Shown here piece by piece: positions 49,158 to 58,383 of a stretch of DNA of 64,000 nt. Position 1 is the stretch's first letter. Each line of letters opens with the position of its first letter. This stretch comes from Cryobacterium roopkundense (GTDB lineage: Bacteria; Actinomycetota; Actinomycetes; Actinomycetales; Microbacteriaceae), in the NCBI RefSeq assembly GCF_014200405.1, contig NZ_JACHBQ010000001.1, positions 3,162,001 through 3,226,000 of the forward strand. Direction: 5' to 3'. A program made the position numbers and the translations under genes. A model generated the notes under the pieces. It ran no database searches and had not been told where the DNA came from. It worked only from the letters and a program-made list of their open reading frames with translations.

Positions 49158-49846
49158 ACCGGCTCTTCAGAACTGCGCTACCAGGTGCCTGGACTACCGC
49201 TACCATCAAGCGCCACTCGCCAGTCAGCGCGAATTCCAGAAAGGGTGTCCGTTTGAAGGCTGTTGAGTGCATCAGGATTATTTCCCCATGACAACCGACT
49301 GCCTTGTGTCGATCCAGATCCATCGATATAGACGATGTACCGGGGCGCTCCGTCTGCGCCGATAACTTTCTGGACCCGAAGGCCATCTTCACCAACGTGC
49401 ATGCCCGATACATTTCGAATGTAGTCCGCTGTAGAAACCGGCGCCTGAGGCAAGGGCGCAGCTGATCCGCCTGCACCCGGGGCACCACCCGCGCCGGCGT
49501 CGACGGCGCTGGCGAGTGCCTGTTCGTCGGCGTTTTGGCGCAGCAGGGTGGCGTTCTGCGTCAGGATGTGGGCAGCAGCCAACACCCGGCGGCTGTGGTC
49601 GGACTCCCACTCGAGCCTGAACCGCACGGCAACCGGGCCGACCCAGGCACTGATCTTGATCTGGTTTCCGACAGTCATTCGATGACGTTCGAGCGTCTGG
49701 CCTGCCTGATCGAGCGCCCTCGCAAGATCACGCAGTTGCTCGACATCGGCACCGTATTTTCCCGACATGGCCTATCCCTTCACATACGTAGCGGGTGCAT
49801 GAGGTGCGCGGGGCGCGACCTCTCGGCCGCGCCCCGCCTCGAGGAC

Positions 49847-50110
49847 TTACGCGGAAGCGGTTTCCTGGTCCTGCGCGTTCTTGCTTGCCTTCGTTGCCGT
49901 ATCGCGCAGTGCCTGAATGACGTTCTTGAGCGCAGCCGTGTGCTGGCCGGACCAGTCGCCACGGAATGCGGTCGCGTCGGGACCGGTCCACTCCGTGCTG
50001 TTGAGCGCGGTCGTGAGGGTGGTCAGAACCGATTCGATATCACCGGCTTTGGTGTTGAGCTGAGTGCTGAGCTGACGAACCTGCTGTACATCGAGACCCC
50101 AAACGGCCAT
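49847..50110 (-). CDS. WXG100-family protein (ESAT-6-like)
   Basis: 87 residues, two helices with the turn motif WTG (TEWTGPDATAFRGDW), one family variant of WxG. Small WXG100 proteins are secreted by type VII-like systems as dimers. AAGGAG precedes the ATG at 50110. Lies between the ATPase and the disrupted effector, the usual place for a substrate. Confidence 0.9.
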   Translation of the reverse strand: MAVWGLDVQQVRQLSTQLNTKAGDIESVLTTLTTALNSTEWTGPDATAFRGDWSGQHTAALKNVIQALRDTATKASKNAQDQETASA

Positions 50111-50212
50111 GGCCTTACTCCTTTGCATCGTGGCCCGGAAAATCCGGAACCGATATTTGCACTGCTTCGAAGTGGAACAGTGCAAAACTATTGCGGCTGC
50201 ACCGCGGCGTCG

Positions 50213-50230
50213 ATGGGGTCAATTCCCCAT
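50213..50230 (-). terminator. Small hairpin between the ATPase and WXG100 genes
   Basis: ATGGGG and CCCCAT pair around a 6-nt loop. It lies 13 nt after the ATPase stop (minus strand) within a 132-bp gap, and may attenuate transcription so that the WXG100 and effector genes are expressed separately. Confidence 0.4.
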
Positions 50231-50242
50231 GCACGACGGATC

Positions 50243-53200
50243 TCACGTGGCCACCGCAATCTGCGCCCGCACGGCACGGCCGCCGGCAATGAGAAATCCC
50301 CGACCTGGGGGAAAATCGCCATTCTTAATGCGTCCGAGCGGGGTGCCCAGCAACATGTCGCCGTCCATCTCGCCGGGAACGAGGAGCAACCCGCGGCGGC
50401 CCGCCTTGAACGGTGCCGCGAGGGTATACGCCTGCTGCCACGTGGAGCTTTCCGATTCGCCGACCACGAAGGTATCCGCTCGCACGGCAGCCTTCACGAG
50501 CCGGTCAACCGCTGACTCTGCGTCGGTGGAGGTGAAGTCGGTGATGCCCTCGATCAGCACGGCGAGGGCACCGGGCGCGAATTCCCCGGCCTCTATCCGC
50601 TCGGTCAGGCGGGTGGCCGCGAGCAGCACGGCGTCCACGGTGTTCGCCACCATTCCGAACCCGGCGGCCTGCGCCAGCGGGGTACGGCGAGAGCCGAACA
50701 GCGCCAGAAACGGATGCCCCGGCCCGCGTTCGAGCGCCGCGGCGAACGTGGCGAGAGCGGTGGTTCGCCCACTGCCGGGAGGCCCCGATAGCAGGAACGC
50801 CCCGCGCGCCTCCACGCCGATGGGCGCGAGATTCACGTCGGCGAGGCCGACGACCGCCAAGCCACGGGCATCCGTTGTCGGCAGTTCGGCGAGCGGCGCG
50901 CGTTCGGGCAGCCGACCCACGCCCGGCGCCACGGCAAAGTGCTGGCGCCGCATACTCGCTGCGAGGCGCTCCACCTCACGCGACTGCACTGTGAGGTTCG
51001 AACTCGCCCCGAGAATGGCCAACTGCACTTCGTTGCCGTCGATGATTCCGCGGCCGGGCGGCGACGTAACGCTCAGCACATCTTTGGGCACACCGAGCAT
51101 CAGGTAGTCGTCGTCGGTGGCGAGGCGCAGCACCAGTCTCTTCTGCACGGTGGAACTGATCGATGTTGGCACCGAATTGGGGCGGTCCCCCGTCATCACG
51201 ACGTGCACGCCGAGCTGGCGCCCGTCGACCGCAATCTGCGCGAACACCGCGAACCACTGGGAATTCGAGGCGAACTCGTACGCCTCACGAAACGCCCCGA
51301 TACCGTCAACCAGCAAGAGAATGCGAGGCTCGTCTGGCTTATTGGCGAGCCGACGGTATTCGCCGATGGTACCGGCCCGCACGGCGGCGAACCGCACGGC
51401 ACGGTCGTCGACGATGTCGCGCAGGCTGCGCAGCAGCCGTGTGACGCGCTCGTCGTCGTCGCCGCTGATGATCGCGCCTACGTTGGGCAGGTCTTCGAGC
51501 ATGCTGAGGCCTCCGGCCCCGAAGTCGAGCCCGTAGACCTGCACCTGGCCGCCCTGTGCGGCGAATGCGGCGGCCACGGCGATCGTGCGCAAGGCCGCGC
51601 TCTTTCCCGAGCCGCCCGCGCCGAAGATGGCCATGTTTCCGTCGCGGTCCGGCCGGTAGAACAGAGTGGGCTGGGCCTGCGTGGCCGGGTCGTCGATCAC
51701 CCCGAGGAGCAGCTCGCCGTCTACCCGGGTGTGGGCCTGCACCGAGAAATCGTAAACCGCGGCGAGTTCGTCGAGCCACGGCTTGCGCGGCGCAGGAACC
51801 CCCGCGCGCGCGGCCGCTTCGGTGATGGTGGTTACCATCCGCGAAATGTCGGTCGGTCCTGGTTCGGCCACCTCGTCGAGTTCCACCTCAGGCATGTCCC
51901 AGTCCGCCCCCGAGCCGAAGCCCAACTCGTTCACGTCGATGCGCGGGCGCGGCGGCGTGTCGGTGGTCCAGCCTCCGGCGTAGCCCGTCTGGAACGTCGT
52001 GATGCGCCCTGGCCCGGTCTTCGCGGCGCCCCGCCCGGGAATAGCAGGGTCGAACTGGGCTGCCATCGGTGTACCGAGAATGTCGCTCGAGTCCTCGGCA
52101 TCCGCCATGCGCAGGGCGATTCGCAGGTTCGTGTTGGCGCGCAGATTGTCCTTGATCACGCCCGCCGGACGCTGGGTGGCGAGAATGAGGTGCAGTCCGA
52201 GGGAACGCCCGCGCTGCGCCACATCCACGACGCCATCGACGAATTCGGGCACCTCGGTGGCCAGCGCCGCGAATTCGTCCACGATGATCACGAGGCTCGG
52301 CGGCGTCTCTGGGTCGCCTGTTTTCTCAAGCGATACGAGGTCTTTGGCATTCTTGCGATTGAGCAGATGTTCGCGGTAGCGCAACTCGGCCCGAAGAGAG
52401 GTGAGAGCGCGACGCACGAGGTGCGGAGAGAGGTCGGTGACAAGTCCCACCGTGTGCGGCAGGCCGACGCACTCCGCGAACGCCGTACCACCCTTATAGT
52501 CGACGAACAGGAACGTGGCCCGGTCGGGGCTGTGCGCCGCGGCCATGCCCAGCACCCAAGACTGCAGGAATTCGCTCTTGCCGGCCCCTGTGGTTCCGCC
52601 CACGAGGGCGTGCGGCCCCTGGCTGCGCAGGTCGAGGTGGAAGGGCTCGCTGCCGGCATGACCCACGAGGGCACGCAGATTGCCATCCTTTTTTCGCCGC
52701 ACGGGCGCGGAACCGTCCCGCGGCGTCAGGGAATTGTTCTCGCGCCACCTCTCGGTTACGGCATCCGCTTCGTTCACCAGGTCGAGGCCGCTGAGGCTTG
52801 CGTACGAGACCGACCGTGGCAGGTCGGAATCGTCGCTGACGGGCGACCCCACATCGACAACAGGGGCCAGCGCCCGCGCAAGACGCTCCGCTGCGGCGAG
52901 CGTGAGGGTCTCCGTTGCCACGGGAAAGCTGCGCTCGCCCACGCGAACGTGCCCCACCAGCGGCCCCGGCACCCCCGGTACCGTGTCCAGCACCAGAAAG
53001 CTGCGGCACACGGCCGGAATTCGATCGACCGACGCGGCGCACCAGATCACGTGCACGTTAGCATCCGCGCCCCGCTCGGCCAGCCGGGTGATGCGCCCGC
53101 GGTCGACCGGGGCATCGTTTTCGATCAGCACAATGACCGCCGGAATGCGGGCTGGCTCCTTCTCCTCGGTGTCGGAGCCGCGATCGCGCGTGGGGAGCGC

Positions 53201-54709
53201 CCCTCGCAAGGCGGCCTCGTCAACGCGCTCATCCACGAGCGCCTCGAGGCGTGCGAGCAGCGCCTGCGCGCCTCCGGGGTTGTCGGCGAGATGGTCTCCC
53301 GCGATCGGGCTGTGCGGGGAGCTCGTGTGCGGCAGCCACTGCAGCCAGCCCCAGGTGGCTCGCGATGACGGTGAGGTGAACGCTGTCACCACGAGTTCAG
53401 CCGGCGAATGCAGGCCGATTGTCTGCAGCAGAATGCCGCGGGCCACGCCATCGAGTTGCTCGCGCGCTCCCACGAGCCCGAGGGCTCCACTTGAGCGCCA
53501 GTCCACGGTGATGGGCACGTCGTCGATCACGCTGAACCGCAGGGCAGCCGCCTCTAGTCGCTCCCAGTATTCGGGCAGCGAATCATTCGTGCCCGGCAGT
53601 GCGAGCACGCTGCGCGAGGGAGCCTGACCGAGGCCGAGGCGAGCGGTGAGGAATCCTTCATGCTCCGGCCGGTGAGTCCACATGATTGGCCCGCGCCGCC
53701 GCACGGCGTCGATCACCTCTGCCAACGACGGGGACTCCGCCAACCGGGCCAGCCGTTCAGCCTCGTGCGCACGAACCTGGCTTTTCTCACTCGCCAGCAG
53801 GGCGGCCTCGAACTGCTTGATCTGCGCTTTCAGGGTGCGACGGGAGGTGATGGCACCGTCAACGAAAGCTCCGACCACAAGCAACGGGCTTAATGCGACG
53901 AACGCGAGGCTCAGCAACTGTTTGGTCACAAGGAACAGCACGACTCCCATGATTATCGGGGCCACGATCGACAGGTAGGGAAAACGCTGCTTCTGTGGCG
54001 CCTTCGGGGCCGTGGGCGCGAGGAGCTCGATCCCCGGGTAGCGGCCCACCACCCGCGGGCTGCGCACAAATTCCACCACGGGCGCGCTAGCCACAGCGGA
54101 TGCCAGCTGCTGCAGCGGTGAGACGCTCAGTTCCGTGTCGCCGAGGTTCACCACGTCAGCCGCCGACAGCTGGGTGCGCGACACCAGCTCACCGCCCATC
54201 AGAATGCCGTTCGCCGACCCGAGGTCGAGGATCTCCACCCCGTCCGCAACGTTGATGCGGGCGTGCCGCTTCGACACCAGAGGGTCACCGAGGCGCACGT
54301 CCACCCCGTAGTCGCGGCCCACGGTGCTCGCGCCGAAGGGGATATCGAAGTCCCGGCCGGCATCCGGTCCGGACAGGATCGATACCCGAGCGGCCGCCGG
54401 ACCGCGGTTTTCGCCGGGCCGCACGAAGTCCTCACTCGCCTGAACGAGTTCCACCACGGCTCCAGACCTCAGCCCCGCCTCCGTGAGATCGATCGCGGGG
54501 TCGATCACGCGCACCGGAAGGGGCGCGCCGTCGACAGAGTCCCCCCGCACCTGAAGTGTGAGCCGCTCGGGGATGAGCGCGCCCGCCCTCAGCGGATCGG
54601 CCGCATACAGGGTTGTGGCGATGTCGCCCACGTACGCCGTGGCATCCGCTGTCAGCGATACGTCGATGTCGAAGAGGCCGGCCCTCTGCAGAGTGAGTTT
54701 CAGACGCAT
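50243..54709 (-). CDS. Type VII secretion ATPase, FHA-FtsK/SpoIIIE fusion (EccC/EssC)
   Basis: 1488 residues. A ubiquitin-like/YukD-type N-terminal part (residues about 1-70), an FHA domain with GRDYGVDVRLGDPLVSKRHA and DLGSANGILM, two membrane helices near PYLSIVAPIIMGVVLFLV, then three ATPase domains: P-loops GGTTGAGKSEF, GAGGSGKSAAL and GPPGSGRTTAL, the first with Walker B LVIIVDEF. The single long chain with FHA is EssC-like rather than split EccCa/EccCb. It powers secretion of WXG100 proteins. ATG at 54709 is 1 nt after the upstream gene's stop. Confidence 0.93.
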   Translation of the reverse strand: MRLKLTLQRAGLFDIDVSLTADATAYVGDIATTLYAADPLRAGALIPERLTLQVRGDSVDGAPLPVRVIDPAIDLTEAGLRSGAVVELVQASEDFVRPGENRGPAAARVSILSGPDAGRDFDIPFGASTVGRDYGVDVRLGDPLVSKRHARINVADGVEILDLGSANGILMGGELVSRTQLSAADVVNLGDTELSVSPLQQLASAVASAPVVEFVRSPRVVGRYPGIELLAPTAPKAPQKQRFPYLSIVAPIIMGVVLFLVTKQLLSLAFVALSPLLVVGAFVDGAITSRRTLKAQIKQFEAALLASEKSQVRAHEAERLARLAESPSLAEVIDAVRRRGPIMWTHRPEHEGFLTARLGLGQAPSRSVLALPGTNDSLPEYWERLEAAALRFSVIDDVPITVDWRSSGALGLVGAREQLDGVARGILLQTIGLHSPAELVVTAFTSPSSRATWGWLQWLPHTSSPHSPIAGDHLADNPGGAQALLARLEALVDERVDEAALRGALPTRDRGSDTEEKEPARIPAVIVLIENDAPVDRGRITRLAERGADANVHVIWCAASVDRIPAVCRSFLVLDTVPGVPGPLVGHVRVGERSFPVATETLTLAAAERLARALAPVVDVGSPVSDDSDLPRSVSYASLSGLDLVNEADAVTERWRENNSLTPRDGSAPVRRKKDGNLRALVGHAGSEPFHLDLRSQGPHALVGGTTGAGKSEFLQSWVLGMAAAHSPDRATFLFVDYKGGTAFAECVGLPHTVGLVTDLSPHLVRRALTSLRAELRYREHLLNRKNAKDLVSLEKTGDPETPPSLVIIVDEFAALATEVPEFVDGVVDVAQRGRSLGLHLILATQRPAGVIKDNLRANTNLRIALRMADAEDSSDILGTPMAAQFDPAIPGRGAAKTGPGRITTFQTGYAGGWTTDTPPRPRIDVNELGFGSGADWDMPEVELDEVAEPGPTDISRMVTTITEAAARAGVPAPRKPWLDELAAVYDFSVQAHTRVDGELLLGVIDDPATQAQPTLFYRPDRDGNMAIFGAGGSGKSAALRTIAVAAAFAAQGGQVQVYGLDFGAGGLSMLEDLPNVGAIISGDDDERVTRLLRSLRDIVDDRAVRFAAVRAGTIGEYRRLANKPDEPRILLLVDGIGAFREAYEFASNSQWFAVFAQIAVDGRQLGVHVVMTGDRPNSVPTSISSTVQKRLVLRLATDDDYLMLGVPKDVLSVTSPPGRGIIDGNEVQLAILGASSNLTVQSREVERLAASMRRQHFAVAPGVGRLPERAPLAELPTTDARGLAVVGLADVNLAPIGVEARGAFLLSGPPGSGRTTALATFAAALERGPGHPFLALFGSRRTPLAQAAGFGMVANTVDAVLLAATRLTERIEAGEFAPGALAVLIEGITDFTSTDAESAVDRLVKAAVRADTFVVGESESSTWQQAYTLAAPFKAGRRGLLLVPGEMDGDMLLGTPLGRIKNGDFPPGRGFLIAGGRAVRAQIAVAT

Positions 54710-54710
54710 G

Positions 54711-55460
54711 TCAGCTGCCCTCGCCAGGTTCCACGGCCTGCGGGGCATCGAGCAGTGGCAGGTCGATGCGGGTGACGATTCGTGACGCGATCGCGTACTC
54801 CACAAGCCGCGCCCGACGGTTGGTGGCGTAGGTGGTCACGCCGCCGCGCAGGCCCTGCACCCCCGCTCGATCGAGCTTGTCGCACACGTTGTCGAGCTTG
54901 CGGTTGAACTTCGTGGTGGCCCAGCCGAGCCGTTTGGCGGCGAGAGCCGACGTGGGAATGTCGCTGCGCCCTGTTCCCTCCCGCGCGAGCATGGGTTCGG
55001 CGAGCGCGAGCACCAGCAGGCGCTGAGACACCGTGAACGTTACGGTTCCGACAGTGGTGATGCCGTTCGACGTGGCCACGGGGTCGTTCTCGGTGAACGC
55101 GGGCTCCGTCGAGTGAATCGTGCACTCATACGTAGTGGGGCCGGCCGTGAAAATGAGGTGCAGCATCTGAAAGACGATGGGCAGCCGTGCTCCCGGCGCG
55201 AGCCAGGCCTGTACCCGTCCGCCGCCATCGGTTACCGTGGCGGCCAGTCGCGAGCCCACATTGGCAAGCCACCACATTCCGTCGACCTGACTGATCTGCA
55301 GAAAACGGCGGTGCAGGAACGGGTTGTCGTCGACGCTCAGGTCCGCCTGCCTGCCGATGGAGAACAACCCGTCGGGTTCGGCCCGATACCATTCACCGCA
55401 GTACTCGATGCTGATGCTGCCCTCGCCCACGGCGGTCTCAACCGTGCTCAGATCGCTCAC
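54711..55460 (-). CDS. FHA-like protein with winged-helix C-terminus
   Basis: 249 residues from a GTG at 55460 overlapping the kinase stop (GTGA). An FHA-like beta domain (FSIGRQADLSVDDNPFLHRR to GARLPIVFQML) is followed by a helical domain (LLVLALAEPMLAREGTG, then TKFNRKLDNVCDKLDRAG) with helix-turn-helix character. FHA domains bind phosphothreonine; the kinase gene is next door. Its role is presumably to link phosphorylation to secretion or transcription. Confidence 0.75.
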   Translation of the reverse strand: MSDLSTVETAVGEGSISIEYCGEWYRAEPDGLFSIGRQADLSVDDNPFLHRRFLQISQVDGMWWLANVGSRLAATVTDGGGRVQAWLAPGARLPIVFQMLHLIFTAGPTTYECTIHSTEPAFTENDPVATSNGITTVGTVTFTVSQRLLVLALAEPMLAREGTGRSDIPTSALAAKRLGWATTKFNRKLDNVCDKLDRAGVQGLRGGVTTYATNRRARLVEYAIASRIVTRIDLPLLDAPQAVEPGEGS

Positions 55461-57061
55461 GGTGCGCACCCCGTGGACGGAGCCGTGGAGCTTCGTCCGT
55501 CGGCTCTGCGCAGGGACACCTCGATGCAGGTTCGTCCCGTTTCGCTCGGGGGCACGACCACCGTGGCATCCACGACACTTTTCACCACGCCCTCCTGCCC
55601 GGCCGCGACTTCCCGCCAGAGGTAGAGGTCGCCGTCCAGCGGAGAGGGGTTGGTCCACGTGAACACCACTCCTGAGCTGCCGACGGCGCCGACCAGATCG
55701 GTGAGGGCGGGCACATCGGACTCGACGATGGCGTCTACTGGCGCCACCGGGCTGCCGCTCGGGTCGGCAGACACCGGCCCGGGCGCTCCGCCCCCGAGCA
55801 CGAAGGCGAGAGCGACCCCCCCGGCCACGAGCAGGCCGACGCCGCCGAGCACGGACGGCACCAGCCAGCGTCGCCGCGAGCGGGTGGGCACCGCTTCCGT
55901 CACCGGAGGGAGAGTGTGCTCCGGTCGTCGCGATGTGTCGTCGAGCGCAGGTGGCTGCATGCTGTCGTGCGCGAACCCACCAGATTCGGCGCGTAGCGCG
56001 GTTTGTGCAAGATCCGGCACGACACCGATGGGCCCGCGATCGGTCCAGTGGCTCGCGTCGTTCAGCGGTCGGCGTGCCGTCACGGGCTCGGGTGCCGGCA
56101 TCGGAAGCTGCTCGGGGTCGATGCTCACGATCTTGCGCACGCGCGTGAGTCCGTCGTCGTCATCGCGCTCGTCGGGGGCGTCCGGAGAGTCGTCAAGCAG
56201 GTCAACCTGCGTCACTGACATGGCGAGTTCGATCTGCACCTTTTGCAGGGCCCTGGCGAATTCGAGGGCGGAGACGTACCTCTCCTCCGGCCGCTTTCTC
56301 ATGGCGTGGGCGAGCACCTCGTCGAGCGACGCGGGCACATCGTCACGGCCGAGCGGGGGAAGCGCCGCCTGCGCGATGCGGTGGATCATGGCATCGCTGG
56401 AATTGGGCCCGCCGGGAAGGTGAAACGGCGCCCGCCCCGCCAGGAGGGTGTAGATGGTCGCGGCGAGAGCATAGACGTCGGAGGCCGGGCCGCTGTCAGG
56501 AGGGGTGTGGAAGGATTCCGGCGGCGACCAGGGAATGGACATTCCCACGAGGGCGTCCCCGCCGCTCGCCGTCTTCGCGGATATGCCGAAGTCGGTGAGT
56601 GCGGGGCGGTTGTAGCCGGTCACGAGAATGTTGGCCGGCTTGATGTCGCGGTGCAGGATACCGGCCCGGTGCGAGGTCTCCACCGCCCCCGCTACCTGGA
56701 TGGCGATGCGTAGCGCCTCCCCCACCCCGAATCGTTCTTTCCGGTACCGCACCTGCAAATTGGGCCGCGGGCAGTACTCCATCACCAGATACGGTCGACC
56801 GTCTCGAGAGACGCTGGCCTCATAGATGGTCACGATCGAGGGATGCGTCGACAACATCGCCATCGCGTTCGCCTCTCGCGCGAACTCGTCGACGCTGCCG
56901 TCAGCGAGTTCCGCTTTCAGAAGCACCTTGATGGCGACCTGGCGCTCTGGCCGTGCCTGCTGGTACAGGAAGACGTCGGCGAAGCCGCCGGATCCGAGAA
57001 CGGAGAGAAACCGGAACCCTGGCAGGTCCGGTGGTGCGCTCGGGGCGCGATTGGCCGTCAT
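55457..57061 (-). CDS. Membrane Ser/Thr protein kinase
   Basis: 534 residues. Kinase domain: glycine loop LGSGGFADVFLY, VAIKVL Lys, HRDIKPANIL catalytic loop, DFGIS and an activation segment with SIPWSPPES. One membrane helix (VPSVLGGVGLLVAGGVALAFVL cut here) at about residues 400-420, then an extracellular domain ending in TGC. This is the PknB-like receptor type. It forms a pair with the PP2C phosphatase at 58380 and FHA proteins around it. Overlaps both neighbours (ATGA and GTGA). Confidence 0.92.
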   Translation of the reverse strand: MTANRAPSAPPDLPGFRFLSVLGSGGFADVFLYQQARPERQVAIKVLLKAELADGSVDEFAREANAMAMLSTHPSIVTIYEASVSRDGRPYLVMEYCPRPNLQVRYRKERFGVGEALRIAIQVAGAVETSHRAGILHRDIKPANILVTGYNRPALTDFGISAKTASGGDALVGMSIPWSPPESFHTPPDSGPASDVYALAATIYTLLAGRAPFHLPGGPNSSDAMIHRIAQAALPPLGRDDVPASLDEVLAHAMRKRPEERYVSALEFARALQKVQIELAMSVTQVDLLDDSPDAPDERDDDDGLTRVRKIVSIDPEQLPMPAPEPVTARRPLNDASHWTDRGPIGVVPDLAQTALRAESGGFAHDSMQPPALDDTSRRPEHTLPPVTEAVPTRSRRRWLVPSVLGGVGLLVAGGVALAFVLGGGAPGPVSADPSGSPVAPVDAIVESDVPALTDLVGAVGSSGVVFTWTNPSPLDGDLYLWREVAAGQEGVVKSVVDATVVVPPSETGRTCIEVSLRRADGRSSTAPSTGCAP

Positions 57062-58383
57062 ACGAGCTCGAGGAAGGTGACCGTGATCTCGTCGCCGAGG
57101 TCGAGCACGTCTCCGAAAACGAGCATGGTGGGCTCCTGCGGATGCAGCCTTTCCGGTTCCTTGCCGGCCCGCAGCAGCCGGGTTCCGTTGGTGGTACCGA
57201 GGTCGAGGGCGAGCACCGTCGACCCCTCGCACCGGATCTCCACGTGGCTGCGCGAGATGTCTTGCTGGGGGCTCGGCACGGTGATGAGGTGCGGCATCCT
57301 GTCGGCGGCAAAGCGCCCGGCACTCGGTTTACGGCCGATAATCGCTCCCCGATCAAGCCGCACCTGCCCGCCGCTGGAGATCAGCAGACTCCCGGGAGGA
57401 GCGGATGCGACGGCGGCCGCCCACAGGGGCGGCGTGGGCGACGAGCGCATCAGGCCGCGAACCTGCTCCACCGAGAGTGTTTCTCCGTCGTGGTCGTGGT
57501 CGAAGTCGCTGTCGTGATCGAGGTCGATCTCGACCGCCGCCTCGGCGTCGCCGGCGACGGACGGGGGAACAAACGCGGGAAGCCCATCGATCAGCGTTGA
57601 ACGGGCCGCGGCCGGCCGGTAGGCAGGGGTCTCACCTCCGGGCGTGAGCCCGCTGCCATCCCAGAGCCCGTCGTAGTCCCGGCCCATCGTGTGCTCCGGA
57701 ACGGCCAGCGTCTCACTCGTCACGACGACCGGCGAGGGTACAGGTGCGGGAGTTCGGGCCGAGACCGACGCGTTGGCGTGGGCGCGTGCCGACACCGGCC
57801 CGCTCGGTGCGGCAGCCGGTTCCCGCACGGCCACCGGTTCCTGCGCTGCTTCCGGCTCCGGCGCTGCTCCCGGCTCCGGCGCTGCCTCGATCTGCGCCAC
57901 CAGGTCCATCTCTGGAACGGCGTCAGGAGCGGAGTCCTCCGGCCGCAGCGTGATGCGCACCGAATCGCACCAGACCACGCCGGTCGCGATCGGGAGCAGT
58001 GCGGAGACGTCGCCAGCGGCATCCGTCACAATCTCGATCGACGCCGGATTCACCGACACGCTCTCGCTCCAGGTGGTGACCCTGGCACCGGACACGAGCA
58101 TGCGACCGTGGTCGGCGTCTCCCTGCACGGCAACGGAGAGCGCACCTCGCACGGCGATGCGGGCCTCGTCGGCACCCAGCGTGACGATGGCAAAACTGGG
58201 AATGAGCGCGAAACTTGTGCCGAAGGATCCGGTCAGTGCATCGAGCAGGGCGCCGAGACCGGCACCCTCGAGGAGCGACTCGTAGACATTCGCGAGCATG
58301 GCGGGAGTCGTATCGCCGGGAAGCACGGCAACACCGTTCTCGGTGACGACACCGAGCCAGGTTCCGGAGGAGTAGCTGTTCAT
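57058..58383 (-). CDS. FHA-domain protein with long disordered linker
   Basis: 441 residues. An N-terminal globular part rich in strands (GTWLGVVTENGVAVLPG to LLPIATGVVWCD), a Glu/Pro/Ala linker of about 90 residues with an acidic His/Asp run (DLDHDSDFDHDHDG), and a C-terminal FHA domain with GRKPSAGR, SRSHVEIR and DLGTTNGT. It should bind phosphothreonine on the kinase or other partners. Overlaps the kinase and phosphatase genes by ATGA. Confidence 0.85.
   Translation of the reverse strand: MNSYSSGTWLGVVTENGVAVLPGDTTPAMLANVYESLLEGAGLGALLDALTGSFGTSFALIPSFAIVTLGADEARIAVRGALSVAVQGDADHGRMLVSGARVTTWSESVSVNPASIEIVTDAAGDVSALLPIATGVVWCDSVRITLRPEDSAPDAVPEMDLVAQIEAAPEPGAAPEPEAAQEPVAVREPAAAPSGPVSARAHANASVSARTPAPVPSPVVVTSETLAVPEHTMGRDYDGLWDGSGLTPGGETPAYRPAAARSTLIDGLPAFVPPSVAGDAEAAVEIDLDHDSDFDHDHDGETLSVEQVRGLMRSSPTPPLWAAAVASAPPGSLLISSGGQVRLDRGAIIGRKPSAGRFAADRMPHLITVPSPQQDISRSHVEIRCEGSTVLALDLGTTNGTRLLRAGKEPERLHPQEPTMLVFGDVLDLGDEITVTFLELV

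Larger units (their letters stand above)
46625..49222 (+). mobile_element. IS21-family insertion sequence, 2598 bp, complete
   Basis: Ends TGGCGAGTAGCGCTTG on the left and the near-perfect inverse of TGGCGAGTGGCGCTTG on the right, then both continue GGTAGCGGTAGTCCAG. GGTAGC recurs inside both ends, as in the multiple binding repeats of IS21 ends. It carries overlapping istA and istB and a 5-bp target duplication. Divergence between the ends is low and both genes are open, so the element may still be active. Confidence 0.93.
46620..49227. other. 5-bp target site duplication of the IS
   Basis: GTCAG at 46620-46624 and again at 49223-49227, directly flanking the element. This proves insertion of 46625-49222 into the hydrolase gene. 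Confidence 0.9.
46158..49768 (-). pseudogene. Type VII effector-like WXG-hydrolase gene disrupted by an IS21 element
   Basis: Right piece: 49768 to 49223 (ATG, AAGGG upstream). It encodes a WXG100-like helical domain with a WVG turn and a Gly/Ala/Pro linker. Left piece: 46619 to the TAG at 46158. It encodes an alpha/beta hydrolase part with nucleophile elbow GFSQGGF and a histidine in TSHAPDKY. Deleting 46625-49222 plus one copy of the 5-bp target duplication joins 182 and 153 codons exactly in frame (GIRAD to IQAAM). Intact, it would be a 335-residue secreted lipase or esterase with catalytic Ser201. Now each half is a stranded frame read into the IS. Confidence 0.85.

Noticed and set aside
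49178..49768. Right WXG piece as a complete short protein
   Set aside because: Its last residues come from the IS end; same reasoning as for the left half.
50939..53368. 809-codon plus-strand frame opposite the secretion ATPase
   Set aside because: No recognisable motif and opposite a full-length FtsK/SpoIIIE protein; shadow frame.
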